Positions 33,710-42,503 of a stretch of 64,000 nt of DNA are shown piece after piece. The stretch is taken from assembly GCA_963728545.1 (NCBI GenBank), contig CAVSKO010000003.1, positions 124,001 through 188,000 on the forward strand, given 5' to 3'. Position 1 is the first letter of the stretch, and every line of letters starts with the position of its first letter. Origin of the DNA: DASUNP01 sp963728545 (GTDB taxonomy: Bacteria; Acidobacteriota; Blastocatellia; UBA7656). The notes under the pieces are model-generated. The model worked only from the letters and a program-made list of their open reading frames with translations. It searched no databases and was not told the DNA's origin. The translations under genes and the position numbers were made by a program.

Positions 33710-33737
33710 TTGACAATAGTACAGGCTGCGGTAACTT
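33710..33737 (+). promoter_or_regulatory. Putative sigma-70 promoter giving a near-leaderless YVTN transcript
   Basis: TTGACA at 33710-33715, 16-base spacer, TAACTT at 33732-33737. The predicted +1 falls on or within a base or two of the ATG at 33744, and no Shine-Dalgarno sequence precedes that ATG. Confidence 0.5.
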
Positions 33738-33743
33738 AGCAAT

Positions 33744-34928
33744 ATGCGTACTATCTGCAAGCATAAACCTCACTCGTTGATTAGAACATTTGCCGTCGTG
33801 TTTTTTGTAGCCGTCGCGGTTATTCAACCGGCAGCCGCGCGACCGCCCGACAAAGATTACCTGGTTTATGTAGTGTGCGAGTCTGCCGACAAGATCGCGC
33901 TCATAAGGTTTGGCCCGAAGGGCGCCCGCCTGGAGCGGGAGATCCCCACGGGCGGCCATCCGACCGATATCGACGGCCCGCACGGTATCGTTTTTTCGCC
34001 CGACAAACAGTTTTACTATGTCTCGCTCGGTCACGGCAGACCGTTCGGCTCGGTGTGGAAATACTCGGCCAAAGACGATAAGGTCGTCGGTCGCGTCCAG
34101 CTTGGCATGTTTCCCGCGACTATGGACGTGACTCCCGACGGCAACTTTCTTTACGCAGTCAATTTCAACCTTCACGGTGATATGACGCCCTCATCCGTGT
34201 CCGTAGTTGCCACAGACGAGATGCAAGAGATCGCGCGCATACCTACCTGTACGATGCCTCACGGGTCGCGAATCAACGCCGGAGGCACAAAGCAATACTC
34301 GGCATGCATGATGGACGAGCTGCTTGTCGAAATCGACACAAACACGCTTCGCCCTTCACGACACTTCTTGCTCACAAAAGGGAAAGAGAGCGGGATGACG
34401 GGAGCGCCCTCGGTGCATAATCACGCTGCACCATCCGGCCACGATATGAGCGGCCACGGCATGGAGCCTCCGAAGCCCGGCGACACGGCCTGCTCGCCCA
34501 CCTGGGCGCAGCCGTCGCGCGACGGAGCCTTTGTTTACGTCGCGTGTAATAAATCGGACGAGATAGTCGAGATCGAGGCAAGCTCCTGGCGTGTGACGCG
34601 CCGTCTGGCGGCGAGGCCGGGCGTTTATAATCTGGCCGTGACAAAAAACAATCGTTTGATTGCGACAAACAAACGCGACCAGTCTGTTTCGATCATTGAT
34701 CTAAAATCGGGGCGCGAGCTTGCGAGAATACCTACGAAGAGAAAAGTGATTCACGGCGCGGTCGTCTCGCCCGATGACCTTTACGCGTTCATCTCGGTCG
34801 AGGGAATAGGCTCCGAGCCCGGGACGGTCGAAGTGATAGACCTCAAAACCATGAAGACGGTTGCGACCGTGGACGTGCCGCCGCAAGCCGCAGGAATCGA
34901 TTTTTATAAGACGGAACCGCAAAAGTAG
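33744..34928 (+). CDS. YVTN-type beta-propeller protein with His/Met-rich loop
   Basis: A 394-residue exported protein: signal peptide (LIRTFAVVFFVAVAVIQPAAA), then blades with the YVTN/cytochrome-D1-like pattern (GPHGIVFSPDKQFYYVSLGH, PATMDVTPDGNFLYAVNF, GVYNLAVTKNNRLIATNKR, GAVVSPDDLYAFISVEG). Between blades 4 and 5 (codons about 34393-34485) is an inserted loop with VHNHAAPSGHDMSGHGMEPP, rich in His and Met, of the kind that binds copper in periplasmic proteins. The fold is confident; metal binding is inference. Transcription may be near leaderless. Confidence 0.85.
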   Translation: MRTICKHKPHSLIRTFAVVFFVAVAVIQPAAARPPDKDYLVYVVCESADKIALIRFGPKGARLEREIPTGGHPTDIDGPHGIVFSPDKQFYYVSLGHGRPFGSVWKYSAKDDKVVGRVQLGMFPATMDVTPDGNFLYAVNFNLHGDMTPSSVSVVATDEMQEIARIPTCTMPHGSRINAGGTKQYSACMMDELLVEIDTNTLRPSRHFLLTKGKESGMTGAPSVHNHAAPSGHDMSGHGMEPPKPGDTACSPTWAQPSRDGAFVYVACNKSDEIVEIEASSWRVTRRLAARPGVYNLAVTKNNRLIATNKRDQSVSIIDLKSGRELARIPTKRKVIHGAVVSPDDLYAFISVEGIGSEPGTVEVIDLKTMKTVATVDVPPQAAGIDFYKTEPQK

Positions 34929-34959
34929 TGATGAGTGATGAGTGATGAGTTTTGAAAGG

Positions 34960-35165
34960 CTGTTTGAAAAGCCTCGAAGAGGCGAAATTCAATAGCCTGG
35001 GGCGCTAGCCCCAGGTCAGCGCCAAACATCACGACAAGCCCTGAAAGGGCGAAATAATCAGAACAATTTATTTCGCCCTTTCAGGGCTTGCTGTTTTCCA
35101 TCGCCTGTTACCCGGCGCGCGGCAGCCGGGCTATTGAATTGCGCCCCTGCGGGGCTTTTGAACTA
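34960..35165. terminator. Cluster of nested hairpins between convergent genes
   Basis: The largest stem is 23 bp perfect (35035-35057 with 35068-35090), the AAAGGGCG type seen at 19035-19090. Flanking it are CCTGGGGCGCTAGCCCCAGG (34998-35017) and smaller GC hairpins, plus GTGATGAGTGATGAGTGATG at the left edge (34929-34948) mirrored at 35191-35212. It fills the 285-base gap and probably terminates both neighbours. Confidence 0.75.
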
Positions 35166-35213
35166 TCTTTTCAAATACCCTGTCGCGGCTCATCACTCAT
35201 TACTCATCACTCA

Positions 35214-37220
35214 CTAATGCCCCGGGGCCGTTGTCGAGCCTTTATCAAGCGGCTTGCCGAGCTTGACGATCCACAGGCCCGTGTTGACGTCGTTAAAGTA
35301 GATCAAATCTCCGACGGGCTGCGCTCCCCAGGTGAACGGCTGGTTAGCGCGAAAACCTTGTGGGTCGCCCGTCCACACGCGAGCTATCTCGCGCCCCTGA
35401 CGGTAGAGATCGCCGCGCAGCTCGCCCGACACATCCACAACTCGCCCGCCCCCGCTGTAGTAGCCCATGTACAGCACATCATCTTTGACCCAGATGTTGT
35501 GCGAGCCCGCTTCGGGCACTACGTACTCGGCCACCTTGCGAGGGCGAGTGATGTCTGAAACGTCTATCACGTGAGCGATGCCGCGCACGGGAAAGCGGTC
35601 GCGAGCTTGAATATCAAACTCGGCCGGGAATACTTCGTCGCCTATGAAGACGTAATTCTTATAGCGGAAGACGGCGTGAGTCCCGGCCAGCCAGCCTTCT
35701 CCGTACAACTCGTAATGGTTAAACCGAAACTGGCTGACAAACTTTGGCTTTTCCGGGCTGCCTCCCTTTATGCCGTTGCCTACGTCCAGGATCACAAGCC
35801 CGTGCCGCCAGTAAGCCAGATAGGCCAGCCCGTCTTTTACCTGAACGTCATGCAGGTAGCGCGCGGCCATCGAATCGCTAAACGGAGTCCGCGCCACTCC
35901 CGACAAGGGGCTTTCTACTTCCCATCGCGCGACCTCTTTCGGCGCTTTCACGTCCTTGAAATCGATCACTCGCATCAACCCCGTAGCGTCGTCCGTCAAG
36001 TAAACGTAATGGCCGTCTACGAACGCGCTGTGGACGCCTCCCGAAACTGTTTCGTTATATTCGGAAATCTTTTTCGGATGGGCCGGGTCCGAGGTGTCGA
36101 AAAACATTATGCCGTTTTTGCGGTTCGACGCCCCTTCGCGCGAGATCACCATTATCCGCCCGTCAGCCGTCGTGCTGACGTCATTAATTATGCGGGCGTC
36201 AACCTTTATTGTATCCGTGAGCTTTGGCTTCGCAGGGTCCGACACGTCGAAGACCAGAACCTTATCATCAATAGTAGAAAGGTAAGCGTGCGAGCCGATG
36301 ATCCACTGCTCGGCGGCTTGAAAATCTTTCATCGGAGCGCGCCCGACGACTTCGATCTCGCGCTCGATATTGCGCGGCGTTGCGACTACCGAAGCGATGG
36401 CCGCATGCTCTCCGCTCGAAGCGGTAATAATGTAGGTGCCGGGCCGCTCGGCGACAAAGCCGCCGTCAGGCTCGATCACGGCTCCGTCTCCGCTCACCGC
36501 CCAGCGCACGGACGGGTTTTTCACCAGCGACCCATCGGATGCCTTTGCCATGACCTTGAAGCGCACCACGTCGCCCGTCCGAGGGTTGATCGTCTTCGGC
36601 TCAATCGAGAGGCCGCGCACGGGGTTTGCCACGACTTCGATAGACGTAGTCCCGGTCGCGCCTTCCGAGGCTGCGCGTATAGTAGCGCGGCCCGCTTTGA
36701 CGCCCATCACAAGCCCCGCCGCATCGACCGTCGCAACCTCCGGGTCATCGGAAGACCAGTTGATAACGGCGATGCTGCGCGGATCATTTGTCGCGGTCAA
36801 AGCCGTCGCCGCGAGCTTTGCTGCGCCTCCTACGACGAGGGGCGCGGAAAGCGCGGCGATCTCTATTCGAGTGACTCGCGCGGGCTTTACGGTGACTCGC
36901 GCGTAAGCGACCTTGCCGCCCAGGAATACGCCGACGCGCAAGACGCCGGGTTGAAATAGCATCACGGTGCCGGTCTCGTCGGCAGTGCCGATGTCGCCGG
37001 GCGTGGCAAACCAGGCCGAAGCGGTTTGAGTGACTGCTTTGCCCGTCTCATCTTTTCCAATGGCAGTGAACTTCAGTTTTTGCCCGACCTCGGCTTCAGC
37101 CGTTGCCGGAGTGATCTCGATGGTCTTTACGGCCGGGCTTTGCTGCGCCGTAACGTGCGACCCAAAAGCGAGCGCCGCTGAAGCAAGCGCCACGATCAAA
37201 AAGAGCTTTAACCTGAGCAT
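35214..37220 (-). CDS. Secreted protein with Ig-like domains and LVIVD beta-propeller
   Basis: A 668-residue exported protein. Signal peptide about 1-25 (FLIVALASAALAFGSHVTA), three bacterial Ig-like (BIG2) domains from residue 30 to about 290 (IEITPATAEAEVGQKLKFTAIG, IEIAALSAPLVVGGAAKLAATAL, LSIEPKTINPRTGDVVRFKV), then LVIVD repeats (LVFDVSDPAKPKLTDTIKV-like, MFFDTSDPAHPKKISEY, MRVIDFKDVKAPKEVARW, LVILDVGNG). Such proteins sit on the outer surface, function unclear. ATG 37220 has GGAGGTGATTGC directly upstream, a very strong ribosome site. Confidence 0.87.
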   Translation of the reverse strand: MLRLKLFLIVALASAALAFGSHVTAQQSPAVKTIEITPATAEAEVGQKLKFTAIGKDETGKAVTQTASAWFATPGDIGTADETGTVMLFQPGVLRVGVFLGGKVAYARVTVKPARVTRIEIAALSAPLVVGGAAKLAATALTATNDPRSIAVINWSSDDPEVATVDAAGLVMGVKAGRATIRAASEGATGTTSIEVVANPVRGLSIEPKTINPRTGDVVRFKVMAKASDGSLVKNPSVRWAVSGDGAVIEPDGGFVAERPGTYIITASSGEHAAIASVVATPRNIEREIEVVGRAPMKDFQAAEQWIIGSHAYLSTIDDKVLVFDVSDPAKPKLTDTIKVDARIINDVSTTADGRIMVISREGASNRKNGIMFFDTSDPAHPKKISEYNETVSGGVHSAFVDGHYVYLTDDATGLMRVIDFKDVKAPKEVARWEVESPLSGVARTPFSDSMAARYLHDVQVKDGLAYLAYWRHGLVILDVGNGIKGGSPEKPKFVSQFRFNHYELYGEGWLAGTHAVFRYKNYVFIGDEVFPAEFDIQARDRFPVRGIAHVIDVSDITRPRKVAEYVVPEAGSHNIWVKDDVLYMGYYSGGGRVVDVSGELRGDLYRQGREIARVWTGDPQGFRANQPFTWGAQPVGDLIYFNDVNTGLWIVKLGKPLDKGSTTAPGH

Positions 37221-37373
37221 GCAATCACCTCCGAGTTGATCAACTGTTGAAATACGCTTGCCGAAATTGTATTCGCCCCGCGAGCTTACTGCAAACCCGT
37301 CAGCTTGAAACAGAAAAGAAATAGTAGTACGCTTGCGCCCCGTGACTCATAACAAAGAAGGAGATTATCAGAA

Positions 37374-38150
37374 GTGCCGACGTTGAAAGAACTGTATGAC
37401 CTCACAGGAAAAGTGGCGCTCGTGACGGGCGGGTCGCGCGGGCTGGGCAAAGAGATGGCCGAAGGTCTGGCCGAAGCGGGCGCGTCTTTGATGCTGCTTG
37501 CGCGGCGCGAGCAGTGGCTCGCGCCCACGGTCGCCGAGTTCCGCGCGCGCGGTTTCCGTTGCGAGTCGGCCCTGTGCGACGTGTCGGACCCGGATGAGGT
37601 TCAGGCGGCGGTTGACCGCACAATCGCCGCGTTCGGCCAGATAGACATTCTCGTCAACAACGCGGGCGTCACCTGGGGGTCGCCTGCCGAAGATATGCCG
37701 CTCGACAAATGGAAGATGGTGCTTGATATAAACCTCACGGGGGCGTTTCTGTTCTCTCAAAAAGCGGGCCGCGAAATGCTCAAGCGAAAGAGCGGCAACG
37801 TCATCAACGTAGCTTCAATCGCGGGTCTTCAAGGGACCATGGAACACGGGCAGCACATTCTCGGTTACGTCGCGGCCAAAGGCGGGTTGATAGCGATGAC
37901 GCGCGAGCTTGCGGCCAAGTGGGCGCGGCGCGGCATTCGCGTCAACGCCATCGCGCCCGGCTTCTTCCCTTCGCGCATGACTGAAAAAGTTTTGGAAACC
38001 GCTCAGCCGCAGATAGAGGCCGCCGTGCCGATGGGCCGCGTGGGCGGCGAAGGCGAATTGAAAGGCGTGGCGGTCTTTCTCGCATCGCAAGCTTCGGGCT
38101 ACATCACCGGCCAGGCCATAGTCGTTAACGGCGGAAGCACCATCGCATAA
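37374..38150 (+). CDS. Short-chain dehydrogenase/reductase
   Basis: A 258-residue SDR. Cofactor motif TGGSRGLGKEMAEGLAEAG near residue 20, NNAGVTWG, catalytic Ser in NVASIAG, and YVAAKGG as the YxxxK pair, followed by VNAIAPGFFPSRMTE. It resembles gluconate 5-dehydrogenase and 3-oxoacyl-ACP reductase-type SDRs; the substrate cannot be called. GTG start with AAGGAG 10 bases upstream. The ceramidase-like gene begins 11 bases after its stop, so they form an operon. Confidence 0.9.
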   Translation: MPTLKELYDLTGKVALVTGGSRGLGKEMAEGLAEAGASLMLLARREQWLAPTVAEFRARGFRCESALCDVSDPDEVQAAVDRTIAAFGQIDILVNNAGVTWGSPAEDMPLDKWKMVLDINLTGAFLFSQKAGREMLKRKSGNVINVASIAGLQGTMEHGQHILGYVAAKGGLIAMTRELAAKWARRGIRVNAIAPGFFPSRMTEKVLETAQPQIEAAVPMGRVGGEGELKGVAVFLASQASGYITGQAIVVNGGSTIA

Positions 38151-38161
38151 GAAAGGCAAAA

Positions 38162-39538
38162 ATGAGAAGACCATCGCTTTATTTTGGAGTGCGGCGACTT
38201 GTCGCCGCTTTTGAGTTAGCTACGACGCTTTGGCCTGACTCAAAAGCGGCGACAAGTCGCCGCACTCCAAAGTTGGCTGAGTTGTTATCTCAGCTTTTGC
38301 TTCTTGCTTTTTGCCTTCTCTGCCCGCTTTTGGCGAGCGCGCAGGGTAAGCTCGCGGCGGGCGTAGGCCGTGCCGATATCACTCCACCCGTAGGAACGCC
38401 GCTCGCCGGTTATGGCGGGCGGGCGGGCAAGCCTTCGACGGGCGTCCACGACCCGACCGAAGCGCGCGCCCTCATCATCGATAACGGCGTTGAAAAGATC
38501 GCTTTCCTCAGCGTAGACCATCTCGGCTACGATCACGCGATGGTCGAGCGCGTCCGCTCTATTGCATCATCCGCGACGCAAATCGCCCCCGATCGCATAT
38601 TCGTCATGTCATCACACACGCACGCGGGCGGAGGCGCGTATCTTGAAATCTTCCCGATCCTGGCGGGCCGCTACGATCCGAAGATTCGCGCGTTTTATGA
38701 AGAGCGTGCGGCCGAAGCCCTCGTTCGCGCTAACAGCAATCTCAAGCCCGCGCGAATAGCGATAGGGGCGGGCGAGGCGCGCGGCATCTCGCGCTTTCGC
38801 TCTAAGTGGCCGCCCGACGGTCCCGTCAATGCAGAGGTCGGCGTGATTCGCATCGATTCGGCGGCGACCGGCAAGCCGCTGGCCGTGCTGATGAATTTCG
38901 CCGCGCATCCCACGGTTCTCGGCTCAAAGAATTTCGAGTTCTCAGCCGACTTCGTAGGCTACGCGCGCCGCGCGGTTGAAACCATGCTCGGCGGCGACGT
39001 CATGGCCCTGTTCGCCAACGGCGCGCAAGGCACGATTGCGCCTCACGCTTTTCAAGGGAACACCGAATGGGAGCGGGCCGAGAATGTCGGAACTATACTC
39101 GCCGCAGAAGTGCTAAAAGTCGCGCTTATGCTAAAGCCGCAGGAGAGCGTCGAGATCAAGCTTGCGCGCACGGTCTTTGACATAAAGCCGCAGCCGCCGC
39201 AAGGGTTTCCGGCAGCCGTCCGTTTCCCGCCTGCTTACACGACCGAAGTCAACGCCATCTCGTTTGATAACCGCGTGGCGTTTGTGACGATACCCGGCGA
39301 GCTGAGCAGCATCTTGAATAATCAGGTCAAAGAGCGAGGCCGGTTGCTCGGATTTGAAAAGACTTTCCTGCTCGGCCTCACGAACGACGCGCTCGGCTAC
39401 ATCATAACCGAAGACGAATACCGGCATAAAACCTACGAGGCTTCGATCTCGCTGTTCGGGCCAAACTTCGGCAGCTTTATAACCAACGAAGCTTTCACGG
39501 CGCTCGAAAAGCTGCGGCCCGTCGAGAAGAAGCCCTGA
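38162..39538 (+). CDS. Neutral/alkaline ceramidase-like protein, catalytic-domain only
   Basis: A 458-residue protein similar to the N-terminal domain of non-lysosomal ceramidases: LAAGVGRADITPPVGTPLAGYG, FVMSSHTHAGGG (zinc histidines), NFAAHPTVLG and ANGAQGTIAPHAF. The usual C-terminal Ig-like domain is missing. At the place where the nucleophile Ser of the NxGDxSPN motif is expected, NGAQGT has no Ser, so the enzyme may use another residue or be inactive. Residues 4-37 are encoded by a 34-bp perfect palindrome (38183-38271) lying before the signal peptide LLSQLLLLAFCLLCPLLASAQ. ATG 38162 has AGAAAGG upstream; an in-frame TTG at 38273 just after the hairpin is an alternative. Confidence 0.85.
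   Translation: MRRPSLYFGVRRLVAAFELATTLWPDSKAATSRRTPKLAELLSQLLLLAFCLLCPLLASAQGKLAAGVGRADITPPVGTPLAGYGGRAGKPSTGVHDPTEARALIIDNGVEKIAFLSVDHLGYDHAMVERVRSIASSATQIAPDRIFVMSSHTHAGGGAYLEIFPILAGRYDPKIRAFYEERAAEALVRANSNLKPARIAIGAGEARGISRFRSKWPPDGPVNAEVGVIRIDSAATGKPLAVLMNFAAHPTVLGSKNFEFSADFVGYARRAVETMLGGDVMALFANGAQGTIAPHAFQGNTEWERAENVGTILAAEVLKVALMLKPQESVEIKLARTVFDIKPQPPQGFPAAVRFPPAYTTEVNAISFDNRVAFVTIPGELSSILNNQVKERGRLLGFEKTFLLGLTNDALGYIITEDEYRHKTYEASISLFGPNFGSFITNEAFTALEKLRPVEKKP
38183..38271. repeat. 34-bp perfect hairpin inside the 5' coding region
   Basis: The arms 38183-38216 and 38238-38271 are exact complements with a 21-base loop, and each arm itself contains the palindrome GCGGCGACTTGTCGCCGC. 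It is a REP-like element inserted in frame between the start codon and the signal-peptide codons of the ceramidase-like gene. Confidence 0.9.
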
Positions 39539-39555
39539 CGAGTTATCGATTCAAA

Positions 39556-40428
39556 ATGGAGATAAAAAATTGCGTAGTCGTGTTAAAAGAGACTGCTTTG
39601 AAACAGAGCAGCCGCGCAGCTCATTTCGCCCGTCGGGGCGACCGGACCGCGCGCCGGTTGATACATGCCCACGACGAACATAACCGCACCGCAGACGCCG
39701 TGCGTAACGCGCTCGCGCGGCGCGGCTTGAAGTTCAAAGAGTTATTGTCGGCTAAGCTCGCGACAGCAGCCGCGAAGCGGCTGCTGGCCGGGGCCGATTT
39801 CATCATACCCGTCGGAGGCGACGGCACCGCGCTCAACTCATCGCATTACGTGAGAGAAGGGCGATTGCTCGCCGTAAATTCCGCCCCGCGCGACAGCATA
39901 GGCCATTTCTGTTTTGCGACGAGAGCGGACTTTGCCGATAAGCTCGACCGGGTTTTGAGCTTCGAGGTGCGGCCTATGAAACTCGCGAGGCTCGAAGTCG
40001 CGCTCGACCAAAAACCGGTGGCCGAGCTTGCGCTCAACGACGTGCTTATAGCGCACGAATGCCCTGCCGCGACTACGCGGTACATTATCGAGATCGGCGA
40101 GCGCGAGGAAGAGCATCGCAGTTCGGGGTTATGGGTGGCGACCGCCGCGGGGTCTACGGCCGGGATAAAATCCGCGGGCGGGCGTCGGCTTCCGCCCGGC
40201 TCGCGGCGTATGCAGTACTTGATCAGAGAGCTTTACCGGGAGCGCGACAGGAGCTACGGCCTCACGCGCGGACTGGTGGAAGAAGGCGAAGAGATAATCG
40301 TCGCGTCAAAGATGCCCGAAGGGGTGCTCTACATCAACGGCTCGCGCACCAGTTATCGCTTCCCTTTCGGGATGCGCGCCCGCATCCGCGTGGCAGAGCT
40401 TAGCTTGAAGATTTATCTCAAGAGATGA
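39556..40428 (+). CDS. NAD kinase-like protein
   Basis: A 290-residue protein with the NAD kinase signature IPVGGDGTALNSSHYV (GGDGT, about residue 80), NSAPRDSIGHFCFATRADF, the second motif LALNDVLIAHECPAATTRY (NDV) and SSGLWVATAAGSTAG. The C-terminal beta region (GVLYINGSRTSYRF) also fits. It likely phosphorylates NAD or a similar nucleotide, but key loop residues differ from typical bacterial PpnK (no NE in the NE/D motif), so the substrate may differ. It follows the ceramidase-like gene by 17 bases. The TGA stop (40426-40428) is the start of an element's target duplication. Confidence 0.82.
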   Translation: MEIKNCVVVLKETALKQSSRAAHFARRGDRTARRLIHAHDEHNRTADAVRNALARRGLKFKELLSAKLATAAAKRLLAGADFIIPVGGDGTALNSSHYVREGRLLAVNSAPRDSIGHFCFATRADFADKLDRVLSFEVRPMKLARLEVALDQKPVAELALNDVLIAHECPAATTRYIIEIGEREEEHRSSGLWVATAAGSTAGIKSAGGRRLPPGSRRMQYLIRELYRERDRSYGLTRGLVEEGEEIIVASKMPEGVLYINGSRTSYRFPFGMRARIRVAELSLKIYLKR

Positions 40429-40582
40429 TTATCTGAAGAGTGTGCATAATTCCGAGGCCGGTTTTTCGGGGCTTTTCGAGGCTGGTGATCCACCGTTAAA
40501 GGCAAATCCGAAGGCCGAACCCCGAAAAATGCTAAATTACTGGAAAAACAGCACATGAATTATGCACACTCTTCGATTATCT
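40427..40582. mobile_element. MITE-like element with 18-bp TIRs and 8-bp target duplication
   Basis: TIRs GAAGAGTGTGCATAATTC at 40435-40452 and its exact complement at 40557-40574, with direct repeats GATTATCT at 40427-40434 and 40575-40582. The 140-bp element encodes nothing but has an internal imperfect stem (GGCCGGTTTTTCGGGGC with GGCCGAACCCCGAAAAA). It sits between two convergent stop codons, TGA on plus and TAG on minus, which were 4 bases apart before insertion; the duplication restored both. Confidence 0.9.
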
Positions 40583-41993
40583 AAGGTCTGAAAGCGACGG
40601 GCGCGGATCGCTTATCAACGCTGAGTGTGTAGACGGTCACAGCGACCTCCTCGCCTCTGGGCAGCAACCCGCTAACATCTCCCTTGCTCATTATGCGCGA
40701 AGTGGCGCCGCCCGGCAGGAAGAATTCGGAGGGATATTTATGGCGCGGGATGGCCGTGCCGTTGATTTCGATCACAGAATCATTCGGCAGGAAATTCTCG
40801 CCGTCTATGATCAACTTGCCCGCCCCGCGTTTATATTTGATCGCCGTGACCTTCGGATTCGCGTCCGAGGAGGGCGAGTCGAGCGCCGCTATTGCCGCGC
40901 GCAAGTTCGGCCTTGGGCCTATGCGTTGAGCGAGGTCTCCGGTCTGGGGCGTGCCGGTCGAGATGAGAAGCTGGCGAAGCTGCGCGGGCGGTAGCGGGGC
41001 CTGCCCGCGCGCTTTAACTATGCTCTGAATCACGGCGGCCACGCCGGCGACCATGGCGGCGGCTCCGGATGTGAAGCCGAAGTTGACCGTGTACCAGTTA
41101 TTGATTCCCTGCTCGCGCCTGAGATCGCCGTAACCGCACGTCGTCACGAATCGCCCCCAACCCTGCACGTCTACTCGCGAGCCGTAGTTTGATTCTTCGG
41201 TTCGAACGCGATCCGGCCCCTCGCCGTAGACGCCGCCTTCGGGCGGCTTGCCCGCGCCGACTATTATCGCGCCCGAATCCTTCCGGTTTCTATCGAACGA
41301 GTCGCCGTATATGGGATCGTCGAGGTTCTCAAAACCATTGGCCGAAGCTTCGACTACGACGATGCCGCGCGAAGTCGCATCCTTTATAGCCTGGAAGACA
41401 TCAGGCTCGTACTCGACGGGCACAAGTCCGCTCCCCGTCTGCGTGTTGAAGCGCGGCCCTGCAATCAATTGTAACTCGACCAGCATCACGTCGCCCGCTT
41501 CCATCCGCCGCGCCGCAAACGTGATTGCCTCGGCCAGTTTCGGAGTGTTGTTCCCTTCGGTCAGCGGGTTGACAAGGCCGATTTTCGCGGCGTGCGCGAT
41601 GCCCGTCACGCCTATGCCGTCGGGCGCGGCCACAAGCAAACCTAAAACGGCTGTGCCATGATCCAGGTTGAATTCCGGTATGGGGTCTTTGCCGCGAACC
41701 AGCACGAAGGGATCGGATGTCGCGTGAGTAAGGTCGTTATGACTGAGGTTCCAGTTGAATTCTATGTCAACGATCTTTACGTTCTCGCCGCGCCCGCCTT
41801 CTTGAGTCCACGCATATCGAACATCCATACCTTCGGGAGCAGGCTCCAGGTAGCCTTGAAACGCTTCAAGCTCGGGTCGCGCTTCCGTCTGCATCCGGGC
41901 CGAAGCTTTCACGCTATTCGTCAATAAAGAGAGAGAGTTTAACGTCGGCAAGACAAGGACGGCGGCGCAGGTTAGAATGAGCAAAAGTCTCAA
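40581..41993 (-). CDS. Subtilisin-like (S8) serine protease, secreted
   Basis: With the TTG start at 41993 the product is 470 residues: signal peptide (RLLLILTCAAVLVLPTLNSLS), then S8 domain with catalytic Asp in KIVDIEFNW, His in NLDHGTAVLGLL, oxyanion Asn in VVEASANGFENL and Ser in GFTSGAAAMVAG. After the catalytic domain come about 100 residues with KVTAIKYKRGAGKLIIDGENF, an IPT/Ig-like domain. I reject the longer reading frame to 42080, because its first codon is the -35 box of a good promoter (42051-42080). TTG 41993 has AGGGG 8 bases upstream. The MITE-like element touches its stop codon. Confidence 0.85.
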   Translation of the reverse strand: MRLLLILTCAAVLVLPTLNSLSLLTNSVKASARMQTEARPELEAFQGYLEPAPEGMDVRYAWTQEGGRGENVKIVDIEFNWNLSHNDLTHATSDPFVLVRGKDPIPEFNLDHGTAVLGLLVAAPDGIGVTGIAHAAKIGLVNPLTEGNNTPKLAEAITFAARRMEAGDVMLVELQLIAGPRFNTQTGSGLVPVEYEPDVFQAIKDATSRGIVVVEASANGFENLDDPIYGDSFDRNRKDSGAIIVGAGKPPEGGVYGEGPDRVRTEESNYGSRVDVQGWGRFVTTCGYGDLRREQGINNWYTVNFGFTSGAAAMVAGVAAVIQSIVKARGQAPLPPAQLRQLLISTGTPQTGDLAQRIGPRPNLRAAIAALDSPSSDANPKVTAIKYKRGAGKLIIDGENFLPNDSVIEINGTAIPRHKYPSEFFLPGGATSRIMSKGDVSGLLPRGEEVAVTVYTLSVDKRSAPVAFRP

Positions 41994-42050
41994 AGCGTGA
42001 ACCCCTGTAGAGATCAATACCGGTGCGAATAGAAATCCCTGCCGGTCTGG

Positions 42051-42080
42051 ATTGTAGTTTGTGCCGGATTGAAGTGTCAA
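42051..42080 (-). promoter_or_regulatory. Sigma-70 promoter of the subtilisin-like gene
   Basis: On the minus strand TTGACA (42075-42080), 18-base spacer and TACAAT (42051-42056). Predicted +1 near 42044 gives a leader of about 50 bases to TTG 41993. Confidence 0.6.
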
Positions 42081-42119
42081 GAAACTCGTTTACGCAGTCA
42101 TGGTCTATTGATTCTCTCA

Positions 42120-42310
42120 AATCGCTCTGCAAGAGCGAAAGATATTAGCCGGTGGTGAAGCCACCGGACTTGGCCGATACAACACACGCGCCCTGGAAGG
42201 GCGCAGGACGTTGAATTGATCCTGCGCCCTTTCAGGGCGCGCGGGCATAATAGGGATCATCAATCCGGTGGCTTCACCACCGGCTAATATCCGTTTGCCC
42301 CACCGGGGCA
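42120..42310. repeat. Nested REP hairpins (TTAGCCGGTGG type)
   Basis: An outer 27-bp perfect inverted repeat (42141-42167 with 42265-42291) encloses an inner 22-bp stem with one mismatch (42187-42208 with 42220-42241). A sister copy is at 56768-56930. The rest of the gap 42311-42503 holds only the ribosome site of the next gene and no clear feature. Confidence 0.85.
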
Positions 42311-42503
42311 ATTATTAATTCGCAGCTTCTAAGAATGAATAGATCATGTTTACGCAGGCAGGGTTGTTTGCAAAGTTAAGGCACTCCAGGTTGAACTTTC
42401 GTTCCAGAGTTGACGTAAACTTTAAGGCAACAGTAAGATGCTCGGGCAGTGCGGCTTGCAGTCCGGCAACGAACATAAAAAAGATAAAAGGAGAACAGTC
42501 GAA

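Noticed and set aside
35571..36959. 462-residue plus-strand ORF
   Set aside because: Antisense to the Ig/LVIVD propeller gene, which has signal peptide and domain structure; high GC makes long shadow frames common.
41994..42080. N-terminal extension of the subtilisin-like protease
   Set aside because: Its first codon TTG is the -35 box TTGACA of a good promoter; the signal peptide begins at TTG 41993.
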